Counted from the stretch's first letter, positions 23,061 to 38,200 are shown. The stretch is DNA of 64,000 nt from Cliona cf. orientalis (GCA_963930775.1 OZ005702.1:2976001-3040000); one strand, 5' to 3'. Numbers and translations are program-made. The notes: generated by a model from the letters alone, not told the origin.

Positions 23061-26000
23061 ATGGCGGCAGGCGGCGGATACAACGCTCCAGGTCTGGAGG
23101 ACACTCGGACAGGGTTTGGCAGCGAATCAGCCAACGGAGGGGAGAGTTATGAGCGGAACCTACCAGGGATCTCAAACCAACCTCTCTTTGGAACGGACTT
23201 CAAGAGGTAGGGCTGTGATGGGAAGGTACTCACTCGTGTTCTCTCTCTTAAGTCTCTTTCTGTTGCCCCATATGATTTGATCAGGGACTGGGTTGTTGCG
23301 TTGTTGATTGTGTAGTGTGTCGAGTATCACTAGTCCATTTCCCTGGGGGTGGAGTTTATCCATTATCAAAGATTCAAAACCTAGCAAGCACAGTTTCAGT
23401 TCCCAACTGTGATATTTCTGAGGCACACTGCATACGTACAAGGGCCAGGGATGAGTAATATTGTACATGATAAAAGCTGATGTGTTTTGAAGAGTACAGA
23501 TTAATAGTAATTATTCATAATTCTGTACTGTCACATGATGGTCATATTACTACATGTACCCACACTTGTGTATTGTAGACATGAAGACCTCAAAAACATG
23601 CTGGACAGCAGCAAAGATAGCCAGAAGCTAGAGGCAATGAAGATGATCGTTGGGGTACGAGTTACATGTATTTTCACTGATGCATGCAATCGAATGCACT
23701 GATGGTCAGTCCTGTGTACATTGTACATTGTACATTGTACATACATTGTATAGTTAGTGTGTGTGTATGTGCACATGTGTATGTGTGATATGTGTTCACT
23801 CTGTTCAGATGGTGGCCAAGGGAAAAGACTGCTCTGATCTCTTTCCAGCTGTTGTCAAGAACGTCGTTTCCAAGAATTCAGAGGTGTGTACATGTACAAT
23901 CTTGTGTTTGACCAATGCCTCTGTCTCTCTATCCTTCCCTCCCTCCCTCCCTCTCTCCTCCCTTCTCTTCATGCTTTCACTTCACTTTCCCATTGTCTTA
24001 GTGTGTGCTTGAGTGTTATTATCTATTCTCATTATGTGTCTGTGAACATGAGTCACTATGCTTGACAACCCCTTATTTGAGACTATCTCCCTCTCTATCT
24101 CCACACTTCAATATCCTATTGTGTATAGAGAGTATCATGTGATGCAGTGTGCACATAAATCTCATGTGTAACGTATGTATCAATTTAGAGTATGAGGAGG
24201 GAGAGAGGGGGTGGAGGTAAAAGTTACACACATGTACATGTGCGTGTGGACATGTATTGATATCTCACACGTGTACATTGTTAATGTACTTGCATGCGTG
24301 CTAACTACCTCACTGTGTACACTGTACATTGTACATGTTGTACACTTGTAAATCTTCGCTTACTCCTCAGATCAAGAAGCTGGTGTATGTGTACTTGGTT
24401 CGCTATGCTGAGGAACAGCAGGACGTGGCCCTCCTCTCCATCTCCACCTTCCAGAAGGCTCTCAAGGATCCCAACCAGCTCATCAGAGCGTCTGCCCTGC
24501 GAGTGCTCTCCAGCATTAGAGTGCCAATCATTGCTCCCATAATGATGCTCGCAATCAAGGATGTGAGTCAGTGATGGTACATGTACATGTGCATGTGCAT
24601 GTACATGTACTTGTATTGTTTATATTCATTATACATGTGGCCTTTCATATGAAGTAGTGGATAGTCACCTAAATCTCACTGGTAGACATGTAAATTGTAG
24701 TAGATATTTACATATACATAGTTTGGGCATGCTCAAAGTAATTTAAATACTAGTGATTAAAGGAACACTTTGATCTGTACTAGTAGGTGGACAATTACTG
24801 GTCTTTTCTTTAGGGGCCTTTCCAGTGGCTTGCATAATCATATCCGGCTTTTCCTGACCCCTCCCACTTCCACCAAAAAGTACTCATTATTATGGCTTCT
24901 TCAGCTATACCCCTTCATAACCTCTGCATGGGCACTTACCCGGGACATAATTCCATACGTTTGAATAGAAGCTGCTACATTGACCCCTTGAAATGAGGTA
25001 CATGGGCGCTTACCCGGGAGGTAGTGGTAATTAAATCCCCGTAGTATCTATAAATCTCATCTAAGAGTTTCATAAATTTCCATTATGAAGCAATGTCCAC
25101 TGCTTTCATAAATTGCCACATTTCTAAATGTCTTGAGAGTTGTACATAAATCTCCACTATGACTTGAACCTGAAACCGAACCTATTTACATAAACCTAAA
25201 TTGTACATGTAGGCCTTGGGTGCAATTTGCATAAATATCTACTATAATTTATGTAAATGTGTACTACTTTAGTAAATTGCCAGTGTTTTGTAAATGTCCA
25301 TCACCAATGAATTTTTGACACAAACGGCACTCCATAAGAAACTCTCTCCCTCCCTCTCTCTTTCCTTTCCTTCCCCTTCCCTTCTCCCTCACAGTCTGTG
25401 ATGGACATGTCTCCGTATGTTCGTAAGACAGCTGCCCATGCTATTCCAAAGCTCTACAGCCTTGACCCTGAACAAAAGGACCAGCTTATCGAGATCATCG
25501 AGAAACTTCTAAAAGACCAAACCACAGTAAGAAACATGTACATGTACATTGGTATTGCCATAGAATTCCACAGTTCGTGCATACATGTAAAAAGTTTATC
25601 TCAAATATGTAAATGTAGATACATGTATTAGAGTCCAAAAGCTGATAAAAACAAGCTACAGCTAATGCGATGACCACTTGTGTCATATTATTATCCCTTA
25701 CCTTATCATTTTCTCAATTTTTGCCCATCAAGCAGTCAGAGAAAGAGCAGAGATCGCATGCCCACGCAATCGACGCTCGGTAATGGTCGTCAATAGGAAA
25801 TGTCAATCTCACATATAAGCCCCCTCCTCAGTTTACCCAATGCAACAGTATTTTTAATTTTTATAACCAGGGATCAGTACAGAGCAAGGGGTAACTGCTA
25901 ATACACATACATGTACATTGTACAACTGTACATATCACAGAGTGTGGTGTGCAGTGAATTTCATCTGTGCTAGCTGTGTATGTAGTCTTAGAAATAGCCT

Positions 26001-29000
26001 CAGTGGCTGAGTTTCCTTGGGAGCTTGGTTCCTGTTTTGGTCAACTACATGTATATACATGTACCACATGCTAGAATCTCCCCTCCCAGTTATAAAATAT
26101 CCTATACAAGTGACTGAGTGAATTCATTGATTGAAGTCCCTGATAAGGTGTACACAGCATTGTGTACATGTACTAGAGTGAATAATATATTATATTCACA
26201 GCTCTGATTTATTCCTCTTCAATATCATACAGTTTAGCTGTGAACTGAAAGTGAGCTTACAGTACAATTTCATGATTCAGATAGACCTATGAAGGCACTG
26301 AATGGGCTGCTGGTTCCCCTTGCATGACTATAATATAGCTTGTGCCTATGTCTCTGTGTATTGTTTTATCCATCATAATTACATGTAGGTGTGGGTTTTT
26401 TCACATATAAGTCATATCTCTCTCCCCCCTCCCCTCCCTTCCCCTCCCAGCTTGTAGCCGGCAGCGTTGTGATGGCGTTTGAGACTGTGTGTCCAGAGAG
26501 GACAGACCTCATTCACAAGAACTACCGTAAGCTGTGCAACCTGCTGGTGGACGTCGACGAGTGGGGACAGGTCATGATACTCAGCATGCTCACAAGATAT
26601 GCAAGATCACAATTCGTCGACCCTAATAAAGAGGTGAGCCACCATTGTGCTGCTCAACATTTACTTGCATGTACACAGCATGTACTCTGGTGCTGGCAAT
26701 TGCTGGAGTGGTCCCAGACTAGTGTCCTTAGCTTGTACCCATTCTCCCTTTAGCTTATGACCCAAGTTGTACATTTTTCTTTCCCCTTCCCCTCTCATCA
26801 CACGTTCAGTAATAATCTTTGTACATGACAAATTTTAACGTTAATTACGTTATACTTACTTGCTCGTGAGATCATTGAATGCTTGCTCCTCTTCTTTTTA
26901 TCATTTCTCTCCCCCCTCCCCCTCCCCCCTCCAGGACCTCTCTGATGCTCCATTCTACAGTGATGAAGACGGGGGCAGTGATGAGGATGAGGAGGAAGAT
27001 AGTGATGAGGATGAGGATGGAGAGGGAAAGAAAAAGAAAAAGTCACCGAAGAAGAAGCCCTATGTCATGGACTCTGACCACCGACTACTGCTTCGTAACT
27101 GCAAACCTCTGCTGCAGAGTAGAAACGCTTCAGTAAGTTGGCTGCTGAAATAAATGTAGCTACATGTACTTGTATTACACTGAAGGTAGTAGCCACTGGC
27201 TATCCTTACAGGAGTGCAACTGTACATCTGCCATATTTTTATTCAAGTAAAATCCCTTTGATCTACAATGTATGTACTTAGCAGCCAATATGAGGGTATG
27301 CCCAATTGTAAGGTCATAGGTCATTCCAACTTAGTTTGTACTTGTGACTTTTACCTTGTATGGACCTAATTAAGACATGCATATGTTCAGTATACATGAA
27401 TATGCTGGTATTGAGTTAACAATTTCATATCATGTTGTTTTAATCAGGTTGTGATGGGTGTGGCCAGGCTCTACCATCACCTAGCTCCCAAGAATGAAGT
27501 TGGAATCATTGCCAAGCCTCTCATCAGGCTGCTCAAGTCACACAGGTGAGGGAGAGACAGGGACAGGATGAGATGAGGAAAGAGAGAGAAGGGGCAAGGG
27601 AGGGGGAGAGAGGGAGAGAAGGAAGGGGCGAGAGATGGGGAGAGAGGGAGGGAATACATGTACACGAGTACATGTACATGTACCGTATAGCAGGAAACTT
27701 TCGAGGGAGAAAACTTTACGAATTTCGCGATTTTTCAGCCATCCGCAGAAGTTTTCTCCACGAAATTCTAGGCATGCCACACCCATTATGTGACCAGTTT
27801 TAACATTCCACGAAAGTTTTCTCCGCGACATGCACCTTTCCTACCGATCTTCGAAAGTTTTCTCCCTCGAAAATTTCCCGCTATACGGTATGACAATGTG
27901 TGTTTTGGTAGAAAGAGGAAACTCATAGTCTACCATACATATACGTGTACTTGCATGCATACTTTCATTTTCTTTTCAGTGAAGTTCAGATGATTGTGCT
28001 TGCCAACATTGCCACTATGTCAGCGGAGAGACCTGTGAGTTGAATTTAACACACCATTGTCCTATCCTGCTAATAAGATTATCATAATTTAAGTCTGGCG
28101 TTATTTTATTACAATTTGTTATACATGTAGCTATAGCCACTCTGTTGAATTGATTACCGTATAGCCGGAAATATTGGCGGGCATTAAATTTGGCGGTTGA
28201 GCCCCAAATCGCTATTGAAAGAATATTGGCGGATTTAAATTTGGCGGTTCGGTACGGGATTGCCATACGTATATATGCGAGTAGGAAATTTTGGCGGATT
28301 TTAATTTGGCGGTTGTAATAATAGACCGCCAAACCGCCAAATTTAATTCCCCGCCAAATTTTCCGGCTATACGGTATTAGATTTAGACACACATATGATT
28401 ATACCGTAGCCTTGAAATTGTCCCTATGTCCTCTTTCCTCAATGTACCATGTAGAAAATCAATGTCTGCTTGTACATGAACATGAAGTGACATGCACTTT
28501 TCTGCCTGCATGGTACATGTATGGTGTGGTACCTTGAGCTAAAAATACTTGTTTTGTTGCAGAGCATGTTTGAGCCGTACCTGAAGAGCTTCTTTGTTCA
28601 CTCTCACGACCCCACCAACATCAAGCTACTCAAGGTAAGCCCGTCCTTGCAAGTACACACAAGGGTTCCTTGTACACAAGCCAAGTAGCCATCTGCTACT
28701 GCATGTATCCTTCAATTTGGCTACTAGTTCCAGGATTGAGCAGCCAATTTAAGTCAAACAGCCAAATTTACCAGCTACATGTATATTATGGTACAGGGTT
28801 TCTTTCAGGGGGGGGGGCGGGGGGGGGGGGGCATTCGCCCCCCCCCCCCCCCCTTGGAACCACTTTGCCTCCCCCCTTGGCATTCTCACATTGTCAAGTA
28901 CAAATACTGTGACAGAGGAATAGGCAATGGCACAGCTAATTTTTGCGCCAGAAACGGTCTGAGAGGACCTAAATTCCAAACATTTTCTGGGGGAGGACCC

Positions 29001-32000
29001 CCAGACCCCCCTTTATGCCATGTTGTTTGATTCTACTTTGCCCCCCAAATTTCACCGAACCTTGGTTTCGCCCCTCTTGGGAAATTTTCTGAAAGAAACC
29101 CTGTGGTACATTGTGTATGTATTGGAATAAAGAATTTTTCACCACATTTAGTTGGAGATTATTGCCAATGTTGCTGGAGAGACGAGCATTCATGCCATCC
29201 TCAAAGAGTTCAGGGTAAGCATACACATGCATGTGAACATGTACATGTATAATATTACATGTGTTATGTACATTGTACTCTTCATATGGTGCAGACTTAC
29301 ATCAGTAGCTCTGACAAGGCGTTCACAGCGGCCACCATTGAGGCTATAGGGAGAGTGGCTTGCAGCATATCAGAGGTCACCGAGACATGCCTGCACGGAC
29401 TCATGTCTCTCCTCTCACACAAAGATGGTAAGGGTCGTCATAGTATTGTTGCGTGTATGTTGCAGCATTACTTCAATGTCAGCATTGGTATGGTTTTGTG
29501 CAGAGGCGGTTGTTGGTGAGAGTGTGGTGGTCATAAAGAAGTTGCTTCAGCTACATGTGAGTTATTTATATACATGGTGTACATGTTGGAAGGGGGGAGT
29601 TCGGGTGCCTAAGGGTGGTCGTGGCTCAGGGGTAGAGCGCTGGCGGCTTAAGTCAGTGGCCCTGGGTTCGATTCCCGGCGGCTGCCCGGATTTTTTCTCT
29701 TCTAGCTAGCTTTAGAATGTAGATGGGGTGATGCATGCCTGTGGTGCTCTAGTACGGTTTGGCTGCTATCAACACAGACAAGTGAGAGTGTGTGTGCCCA
29801 TCCTTGTTAAGCTAAGAACTATCATGTATCTACGTATACATGTATATGTATGTGGTATAGTAGGAAAATTTCACAGGGTCTAATTTTTGTGGAAGTTTTC
29901 ACAGTCTAATTTTGAGGACATACATGTACGTGATCATACCTATCATACACTGTACAATCGTGCTCATTTCATTTGGACCCCTTGAAAATTTCCCACTATG
30001 GAATAGTTTTTATACATGTGCAATATAAGTATACACATGTAAATGTACGTGTACATCACTTTGAGATAATTTTGTTTGTTCTTGTACATCTACGTACATG
30101 TACATGTGTACACAACCACTTTAGAATAGCTTGTGATCATGCTTGTTGATACTGTTATATTTCAGCCAAGAGAGAACAAGGACTTAATAGTTCAAGTGGC
30201 CAGACTCACTGACAAAGTCTCTGTAAGTGAATTTTACGTAACATAATAATATTATTAGTATGCTGAAAGTACTGTAAATCGCGAATATTTCGTGCCCTAA
30301 ATATTTCACGTTAAATAATTTTCGGACCAATAACAATTTACGGCATATAATAAAAAAGTTATAGTTGCATATTCATGAAAGGAGGGCCACTATGGATAGT
30401 CTGTCCATCCACTGGTTTATGTTCATTAGAATGATTCGGGGCAAGCTTGAACGAGCCCTGAATACATGAAAGACAGGAAACGGTTATATAATACTTGTAC
30501 TGTTTATGGGGTGATTATAAATGCGTATGGTAATGGTCGTCACATGCTATGTGCCCCGCACATGATCTGAATGACAACTCGTGCACTAAGATAACCTGTC
30601 CAGTGTAGCGGCAAGGGCATAAAGCTGGAAAGGTGAGTGCTGGACCACTCTGACAAGGCTCAGGTCCACACATGATTAACATCACCGGTACATGTAGCTC
30701 TAGCCCCATGCCTTTGTGCTTTCAAAGAAATCTTATGGCTTTCGCGAAGGCTTGCCCCACACAGATGACTTTCATCACCACTAGTATGAGATTTGTGCAT
30801 CCATTGTGAAGTGTTTCCTTGGCTGACATACATGTAGTGCATCACCTTTCGACGACCATTTCCTATTCCCACATGCAGAGCCAGGGGTGGGGATTTCTAT
30901 TGTGGGAGCTAGCAGGTAGTACTCTGTATACATGTACATGTACATTGTACATCATGCACACATTCTCTGCCTGCAGGTGCCTATGGCCAAGGCCAGTATC
31001 TATTGGCTGGTTGGAGAGTACTGTTCACTTGTTCCTAAGATTTCCCCAGATGTGCTGAGGAAGGCTGCCAAGGCTTTTCCTAACGAGGTATGTACATTTG
31101 TATGCCTGGCAGTTTCCAGCATCTATAAACAATAGAAACTACAAGCACAATATGTATACGTGTATGTGTAGCGGGAAACATTTGAGAGAGAAAATAGTAT
31201 ACCTATGGGAAGTGAGCGAAAACTTGTGGAATATATGCTGAATTAGTTGTATAGGTGGTTGGGGCATGCCTAAATTTTGTGCAGAAAAAACTCAATGGTG
31301 GCTCTAACTATGGAATTTGTGAGTATTTTCTCCTTCAAAAGTTTCCCACTATAATAATAATATTATTATGTAACCAAGTTACATTGAAAATTCAAAGCAG
31401 CAGGTGACCTGCAGTGCCCTATTGTACATTAATTTTTTACAATGTATTCCTTTCACTCTTTCAGGAGGATATTGTGAAGCTGCAGACTGTGAACCTAGCT
31501 GCTAAGCTGTGCATTGCCAACGCCAAGCAGTCCAAGCCCCTCTGTCAGTATGTGCTCAGCATGGCCAAATACGACCAGAACTATGACATCAGAGACAGGG
31601 CACGGTTTCTACGGCAACTGGTACTACCCAACGAGGCAACTGCTCTGTCCAAGTACGCCAAGAAGATCCTTCTGGCAGCTAAACCAGCTCCTGTGCTGGA
31701 ATCAGCGTACAAAGGTCAGGGGAATGATGTGCACATCCATGTACAATATTGTAGATGATGAATCAGCTAAATAGTGTACAGGCAGTATAGCACATTCACT
31801 GTTTTTATGTACCTGTGAAATGCTAGAAGAAGCTATAATAGAATCTGTCATAATTTTTAATCAACATGCATCCAAGGGGTGCTGTGGTATTATGGGAGGG
31901 GGTATATTTGGCCATTGTGTAGATACGATCGTTTGCCTCCATCCCCAGGTCGTTCTGTTTGGCAGGTTGGTTCTCTCTCTCACGCCATCAATGTGGAGGC

Positions 32001-32238
32001 AATTGGCTATCTTCCCCTGCCTGAGTTCCCTGAGGAGGCCCCAGACCCATCTGTCAGGGACGTAGAGGACAGTAATGCCTTCTGGGGCCGTCGACCTGCC
32101 TCAGGGACAAGCAGTAAGAAGACAGAGGAGGAGGGATCTGATTTCTACTCATCCATATCTGGAAGTGAAGAGTCTGGATCAGAGACTGAAACTGAAACAG
32201 GTGGAATAGCTAATGAGTGTGTACATGTACATGTATAT

Positions 32239-32273
<35 letters not shown>

Positions 32274-35200
32274 CTGTACATCTACCAATCCCAAACCTAC
32301 ATTTGTAAGGGGAAGCTGTCCCATTGCCTGTTCAATGCCAGAGCCACTTGTACATACATGTATAGATGCTCATCCTTGAGGTGGTATGTACATGTACATG
32401 CAGCTGCATACAGTTCTCCTCCCTGAACATACATGTAGTCGATGCTTATTTCATTATTATAAGTTGTTTATGCATAATTGAAGTAACTATAATATAATAT
32501 AATATTATGCGTGCATATTTATGGTATGCACATGTACATATTCATGAGGTGAACTGATTCAAATGCGTATTGTTTTACATGTATGTATACGCTGACTTTC
32601 ATATCCATGTATTCACTTGTATGTGTACCTCCCTCCCTTTCTTTAGAGTCTGGTAGTGAGTCAGGCAGTGAGAGTGAAGAGGACGGCAGTGAGTCAGGCA
32701 GCGAGGAAGAGGAGGAGGAGGAGACAGAGGGAGAGACCAGCAGCGATGAAGGAGATACTCTAGAGAACCTGCAGAAGAGGTTTGGAGTGAGCAAACCAGC
32801 CAAGAAGAAGGTGGAGTCATCGGAGGAGGAGGAGAGCTCTGAGGAAGACTCTGAGGAGGACTCAGAGAGTGAGGAGGAGACTAGCTCCACAGCGGAGGAA
32901 GAGACAGTGCCACCTCCTTCGAGGAGCAAGGCCAAGGCGAAGGCCTCGACCACCACAGTTTCTGCAAAGAAGAAGCAGGAGAATGGTGGTGCAGGAGGGT
33001 CAGACTCACTGCTAGACCTCGACGACTGTGAGTAGAAATGTTTGTATGGGACATAGTGTACATGTACATGTAGGACTCAAGGTGGCACCATGCTTCCTTT
33101 GTCTGAAGAGTACATACATGTATACATGCAGTGGCCAGCTAGCATGGAGGTCAGGGAGCTGGAGCACCCCACTCCGCTCTGAGCCAGCTCAGTGACAAAT
33201 GCATGTACATGTATTATCAATGATAATCGAAACTGGTAGCTACATGTACTACTAGCAATAAAGTTACTGGCCTCTCAAGTTCATTCCGTAAATGGAAGTT
33301 TCTCATCGCTACTTGGCCTAAAATGTCAACCAGAGAATGCGTTAATTAGTGAGTACGGTCAGTGTTTTGGAGCATGAGTATCAATTTGAATGTGTGCTTT
33401 GTGCACAATTGGCTTAGTAGAGTGTCACCTAGCTAGCCTATTGTCTCTGTATTGATATATAGGGGGCGTGACTGGTCCGTCATCCAGTGGTGGTGGTGCT
33501 GGTGCTGCTATGGGTGGAGACCTCCTCACTCCCCTTAGCGCTGGACTGGAGGGACTCTCCCTTGGGGGAAAGACTCAGCCATCCTACCAGGTACGTCTGC
33601 TACTCAGTACACAGGGTCCAACACTTGTCCATTCAGATACCGTATTTATTTGAATACTAGCTGCGGCTACTATTAATTTCAGCCTTGCTGAAGTGCAGCT
33701 GCTAATCAAAGGCGGCTCTTATTCGGGGCAGCTTTTATTATTTTCGGAGCAATATCCCTCGCTGATATTGACATGGTAGACTTGTTTTGATTTTCAAATA
33801 ATCTAGATATACAATGTATGATTGAGAAATAAGCAGCGGAACCAAGCCAAGGATGTTTTCTGCCATGTTTTTCCCTTGAACTAACAACCGTGGCCACGCC
33901 CACTTAATTGAGTTAGCGCATGCATGTGGCTACTGTTCAAAGCCAGCTACCGTTTCTTTCGCAGAGCTCCATGTGCGGCTACTATTTAAGGGTAGCTACT
34001 AATCAGGGTGCTGCTTCTATTCGAATAAATACGGTATATCCATGTACCTGTATTCTGCACATTTGTATGAATGTACATGTATGCATGTACATGTACTGTC
34101 CATTGAGACATAAATAATCCTTCAACCGTAGTCATCCCAAAGGCTGATGTTGGTATTCCTTCAGTTGTAGATATCAAATCTATAGATGTGTACATGTATC
34201 TCACGTTTGAGCAGGTCTCAAGCAATTTATGCCAAATACAGTATGACCCTGTACATGTACATGTACATGTATGATGCCTGTGCAGGTTACCAATCCTTCG
34301 TGTGTTCCTGACAAGAGCTACGAGCTGCTGAACCGCATCACTGGAGGAGGACTGCAGGTCCACTACAAGTTCACCAGGCGACCACACATCTCTTCTGACA
34401 AGATGCTGGCCATCGAGCTGACCTTTAAGAACACGTCAGACTCCCCTCTCTCCAACATTGGCATCGGGGACACGAGGCTGCAGTCAGGGATGTCCATGAG
34501 GGACACCAATGGCATCAACCAACTAGCTCCTGGCAGCAGTGCAACTCTCACTGTGGGTGTAAACTTCAATGACACGCTACAACCAGCCAAGTTTGACATA
34601 TGGTAAGAAGTGGAAAGCAATAAACCCTCAGTGCATGTGCAAGGGGTATGGTTGTCGTTCTGTGTGTGTGTGTGAGTGTCTATTACCAAGCTAGCTGCTA
34701 CATAGCTGGTTTATGCATTGAAAACAAGGTACCGTTATGCTTTTATGGCATTTTAAGATATGGATTGTGCAAATTTTGCTGACCGCCACTACCTACTTGA
34801 TAAGCTCTCGATGTATAAAAGAGACAATGTTCACTTTAGAAATCTTGTGTGTAGGTCTAGCGATAGTTTGTAGAACTCCACTGACTCATCGCTGGTCACA
34901 GTAAGCTTTACATACATGTACATATGATACTATTATGACAAGTACATGTACATGTATGTTTGATGTCACAATCATGGAATAATGGTTAATATGCATGAGT
35001 TTCTCACAGTATTAAAGCTCATTATTATACTCAGAGAAAGTCTCATCTCCCTAGCTGTATGTATGTCAATCGTTAGCAGTGCGCATGCCAGCTGTATTGC
35101 TGGCTTAGCTTACAAATTTGCAACATGTAGCTGTAACTATTGCAGGCTTTTACACGATAGTGCTTCATTCTGATTTACATGTAGCTACATGTATAATCAT

Positions 35201-38200
35201 AATTATCTCTTTGATGCAATTAACCTGTGAGTATAATAATATTACTGTGCGTACACATACATGTACATGCATTAGCTTGTAAGTAGCACCATTGGATTGT
35301 ATCATTTACAAGCATTGTGCAATTTTTTATCGTAGTGTTGGATCCCCAAATAAGAAGTATCCAGTTCAGATTGAGCCACATGCTGGGGAGCTGATAAGAG
35401 CAGTTAGCATGACAGAGGCCAGCTTCACCAGTCTGCAAGGTAAGAATATGTAGAGGGTGACTCCCTTGAGTCTATACATGACATTGTACATGTATTTACC
35501 TCTAAAGAGAAGCGGAGAGATCCTCCAATGGTACTATTCCCATACTGTAGACTGTAAGCGCATCTACATGTATTGAAGTATTTATACGTTCTACGAGCTA
35601 AAAAATGTATCCATACGCTCAAAATGGGTTATTTATATACAAACCCCGGGGGTAACGTTTTCAAGCTCTTCTTTTTTCGCTGCAGTGTAACTCGGTACCG
35701 CTTTATACCATTCAGTTCAGTTTCAGAAGCGATTGTGCAAAAGCTGTTTTTATCATTCATCAAGCGTTTTCGAGAACCATGCCTCAGTAACTACTATGCA
35801 TTATTATACGCATAGTGCTATGGATGCCACACCCATTAATTCCAAATAACGTACATGTACACACACGACCAAGTGCTAGCATGCTTGATGTGTACATCTA
35901 TGGTAGCTACATGTAGGAAGCTGCTGCTTTTGTTTATCGCCAACCATTCCAAATTTTTCTAAATTTTGAGCTAAGTTCCCACAAAAGAGTAAGTAATGAA
36001 TTGAAATATTCATCTATGAGATAAATCAGTAGCCTGAGGTACACATGTAGAATCTCACACTGGCAAGCCCGATGATACTCTTCTACTTTGCATGGTGTCC
36101 CTTGAGTGGAAGTCCCGTTTGTCTACAGAGTTAAGTTGACACAAACATGTATAAAACCGATCAAAAATTGATGGAAAACTAATACTAGGAGACATCCCTA
36201 AGTCACATTTTTGCCTTAAATGACGATGTAGCATCGGATGTCTCCTAGTATTAGGTTTCCATGCCACCCCTACTTTGCTTCAATTTTTAATTGCATTTAT
36301 ACTTGTAGTGTAATATAGTGTGCACATAATAATCGGTATCAAGCATTTTTCCTGGTTGCCGTTTGTAGTGAGCCTTTTTGATGGTGACACCCTATGCATG
36401 TGTACACAGTGACTCTACCCATCCATAATAATTATATCTATACTCATTTCCCTATATATTTTGAGTACTGACTAATAATGCCTCGAATTATTGCCTGGGG
36501 CATGATGACTAATTCACAATGGCAGAGTTGTTGCCGACATTTTCAGTCTTGACAATGTCCATTACTGTTTGTCCTGTCAAGAAGGTTTGTGCCTTCACTT
36601 AGTACTTTCTTATCTTCATTTCATCAATATCCGTATTAGAGCAAAATAGTGCCGTCAGTAGCTATGGCGCTCATTATACTACATGTATATACAATGAAAA
36701 TATTTTTCAGATGATCATATATAGTCCGTGTGATTACATGAGGGCATGGGATACACGTCTTGGGTGCGCCTGATTAATATGAACACGCGGCGCGGGCGGA
36801 GAGAAAGTCCGCACTACAAGGCTCAGGATTGGACAGAACTGTAGGGGCGTGTGCACAAGGAAGAGTGGGCTTAATAAGCCTCAGGCCATAGCTACAGCTA
36901 GAGACACATTGTCGAACGATCAGCGCGAAAGCGCCGCACGTTTCGAGAGGCCTGCTGAGCAGGCGCTGACGCTAGCCACCGAGCCTCAAGCGAAGCGAGA
37001 GGTGAGGTCTGTTCTTTATCATACCTGTCAGTAGTCCGGTAGCAACGTTCAAGCAGAGCAAGAATGTCGCCATTGCACATGTACACTTAGTTACTATGAG
37101 GGGTGTGGCCTCTACACCGCTTCCATCTGCGCATGCGTACGGTACTAATGGGCAATCTTGCCCAGGCAAGAGACTGTTTGTGCATGATTTACATCTATTT
37201 TTGTGAGCATGTACTATTAATAGATGATCATGCGTACATGTACTAGCCATTAAATATACTTGTTACTGTAGGACGGGTTTTAATTGCGTAGTTTAATAAT
37301 TGCGTTCTAGTCAAGTCAGGCCAAATTGCGAATCCAATAATTGTGATGGACGACCCCGTACCGTACTGGAGTATACGTGCACGTTTATGTTTGCGAATCT
37401 ATTAATTGTGAAACATAGAAAACTCGCAGTTCGCAATTAATACATGTAGATATATACTCGCAATTAAAACCCGACCTTCGGTACCATAATAATAATCTAC
37501 ATAATTGTAATTCTGCAGTTACAAAGGCTTCCGAGCCGAAATGTCCCGTATATTAACTATTGTGTGCTATGTATCGCTCATGAAAAAAATAATGTTATAT
37601 CTAAAGACACATGAACTATTATATTATTATAGGCAGTCACACACATTCTCATCCAATCATGGAAATATTTGTACACATAACAATAAAAATTAGACTCTGC
37701 TTTGCCTTGTCCATATTGACTATTGCTAGTACAATTATTTCCCTAATTGGACTCAAATGTGTGTGATTTCTTACATGTGTACATTCTTTCTCTCTGTCTT
37801 TGTAATGATACACGTTAGAAATGTGCATCTATGGTACTATATACAAATTATCGCTCCTCACCCTTTGCTCACTCTCTCTTCCCTCTATCTCTGTCCTCTC
37901 CCTCTCCCCTTTGTTCTCCCCCTGTCTCACCCTCCCTTACCCTTTGCTCACTCTCTTTCCCCCTCTATCTCTGTCCTCTCCCTCTCCCCTTCGTTCTCCC
38001 CCTGTCTCACCCTCCCTTACCCTTTGCTCACTCTCTCTCCCCCTCTATCTCTGTCCTCTCCCTCTCCCCTTCGTTCTCCCCCTGTCTCACCCTCCCTTAC
38101 CCTTTGCTCACTCTCTCTCCCCCTCTATCTCTGTCCTCTCCCTCTCCCCTTCGTTCTCCCCCTGTCTCACCCTCCCTTACAGGTAATCTCAAGGGCATGT

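Noticed and set aside
28670..29030. Gly/Pro-rich frames
   Set aside because: They are produced by poly-G/poly-C tracts of a foldback element in an intron.
29615..29686. Functional tRNA-Lys(CUU) gene
   Set aside because: The anticodon loop lacks T33 and the acceptor stem needs several G-U pairs; SINE head or pseudogene fits better.
37757..38182. Pro/Ser/Leu-rich frames of 120-200 codons before the last AP-3 beta exon
   Set aside because: They run through the 80-bp minisatellite; only the part after 38183 is conserved AP-3 beta.
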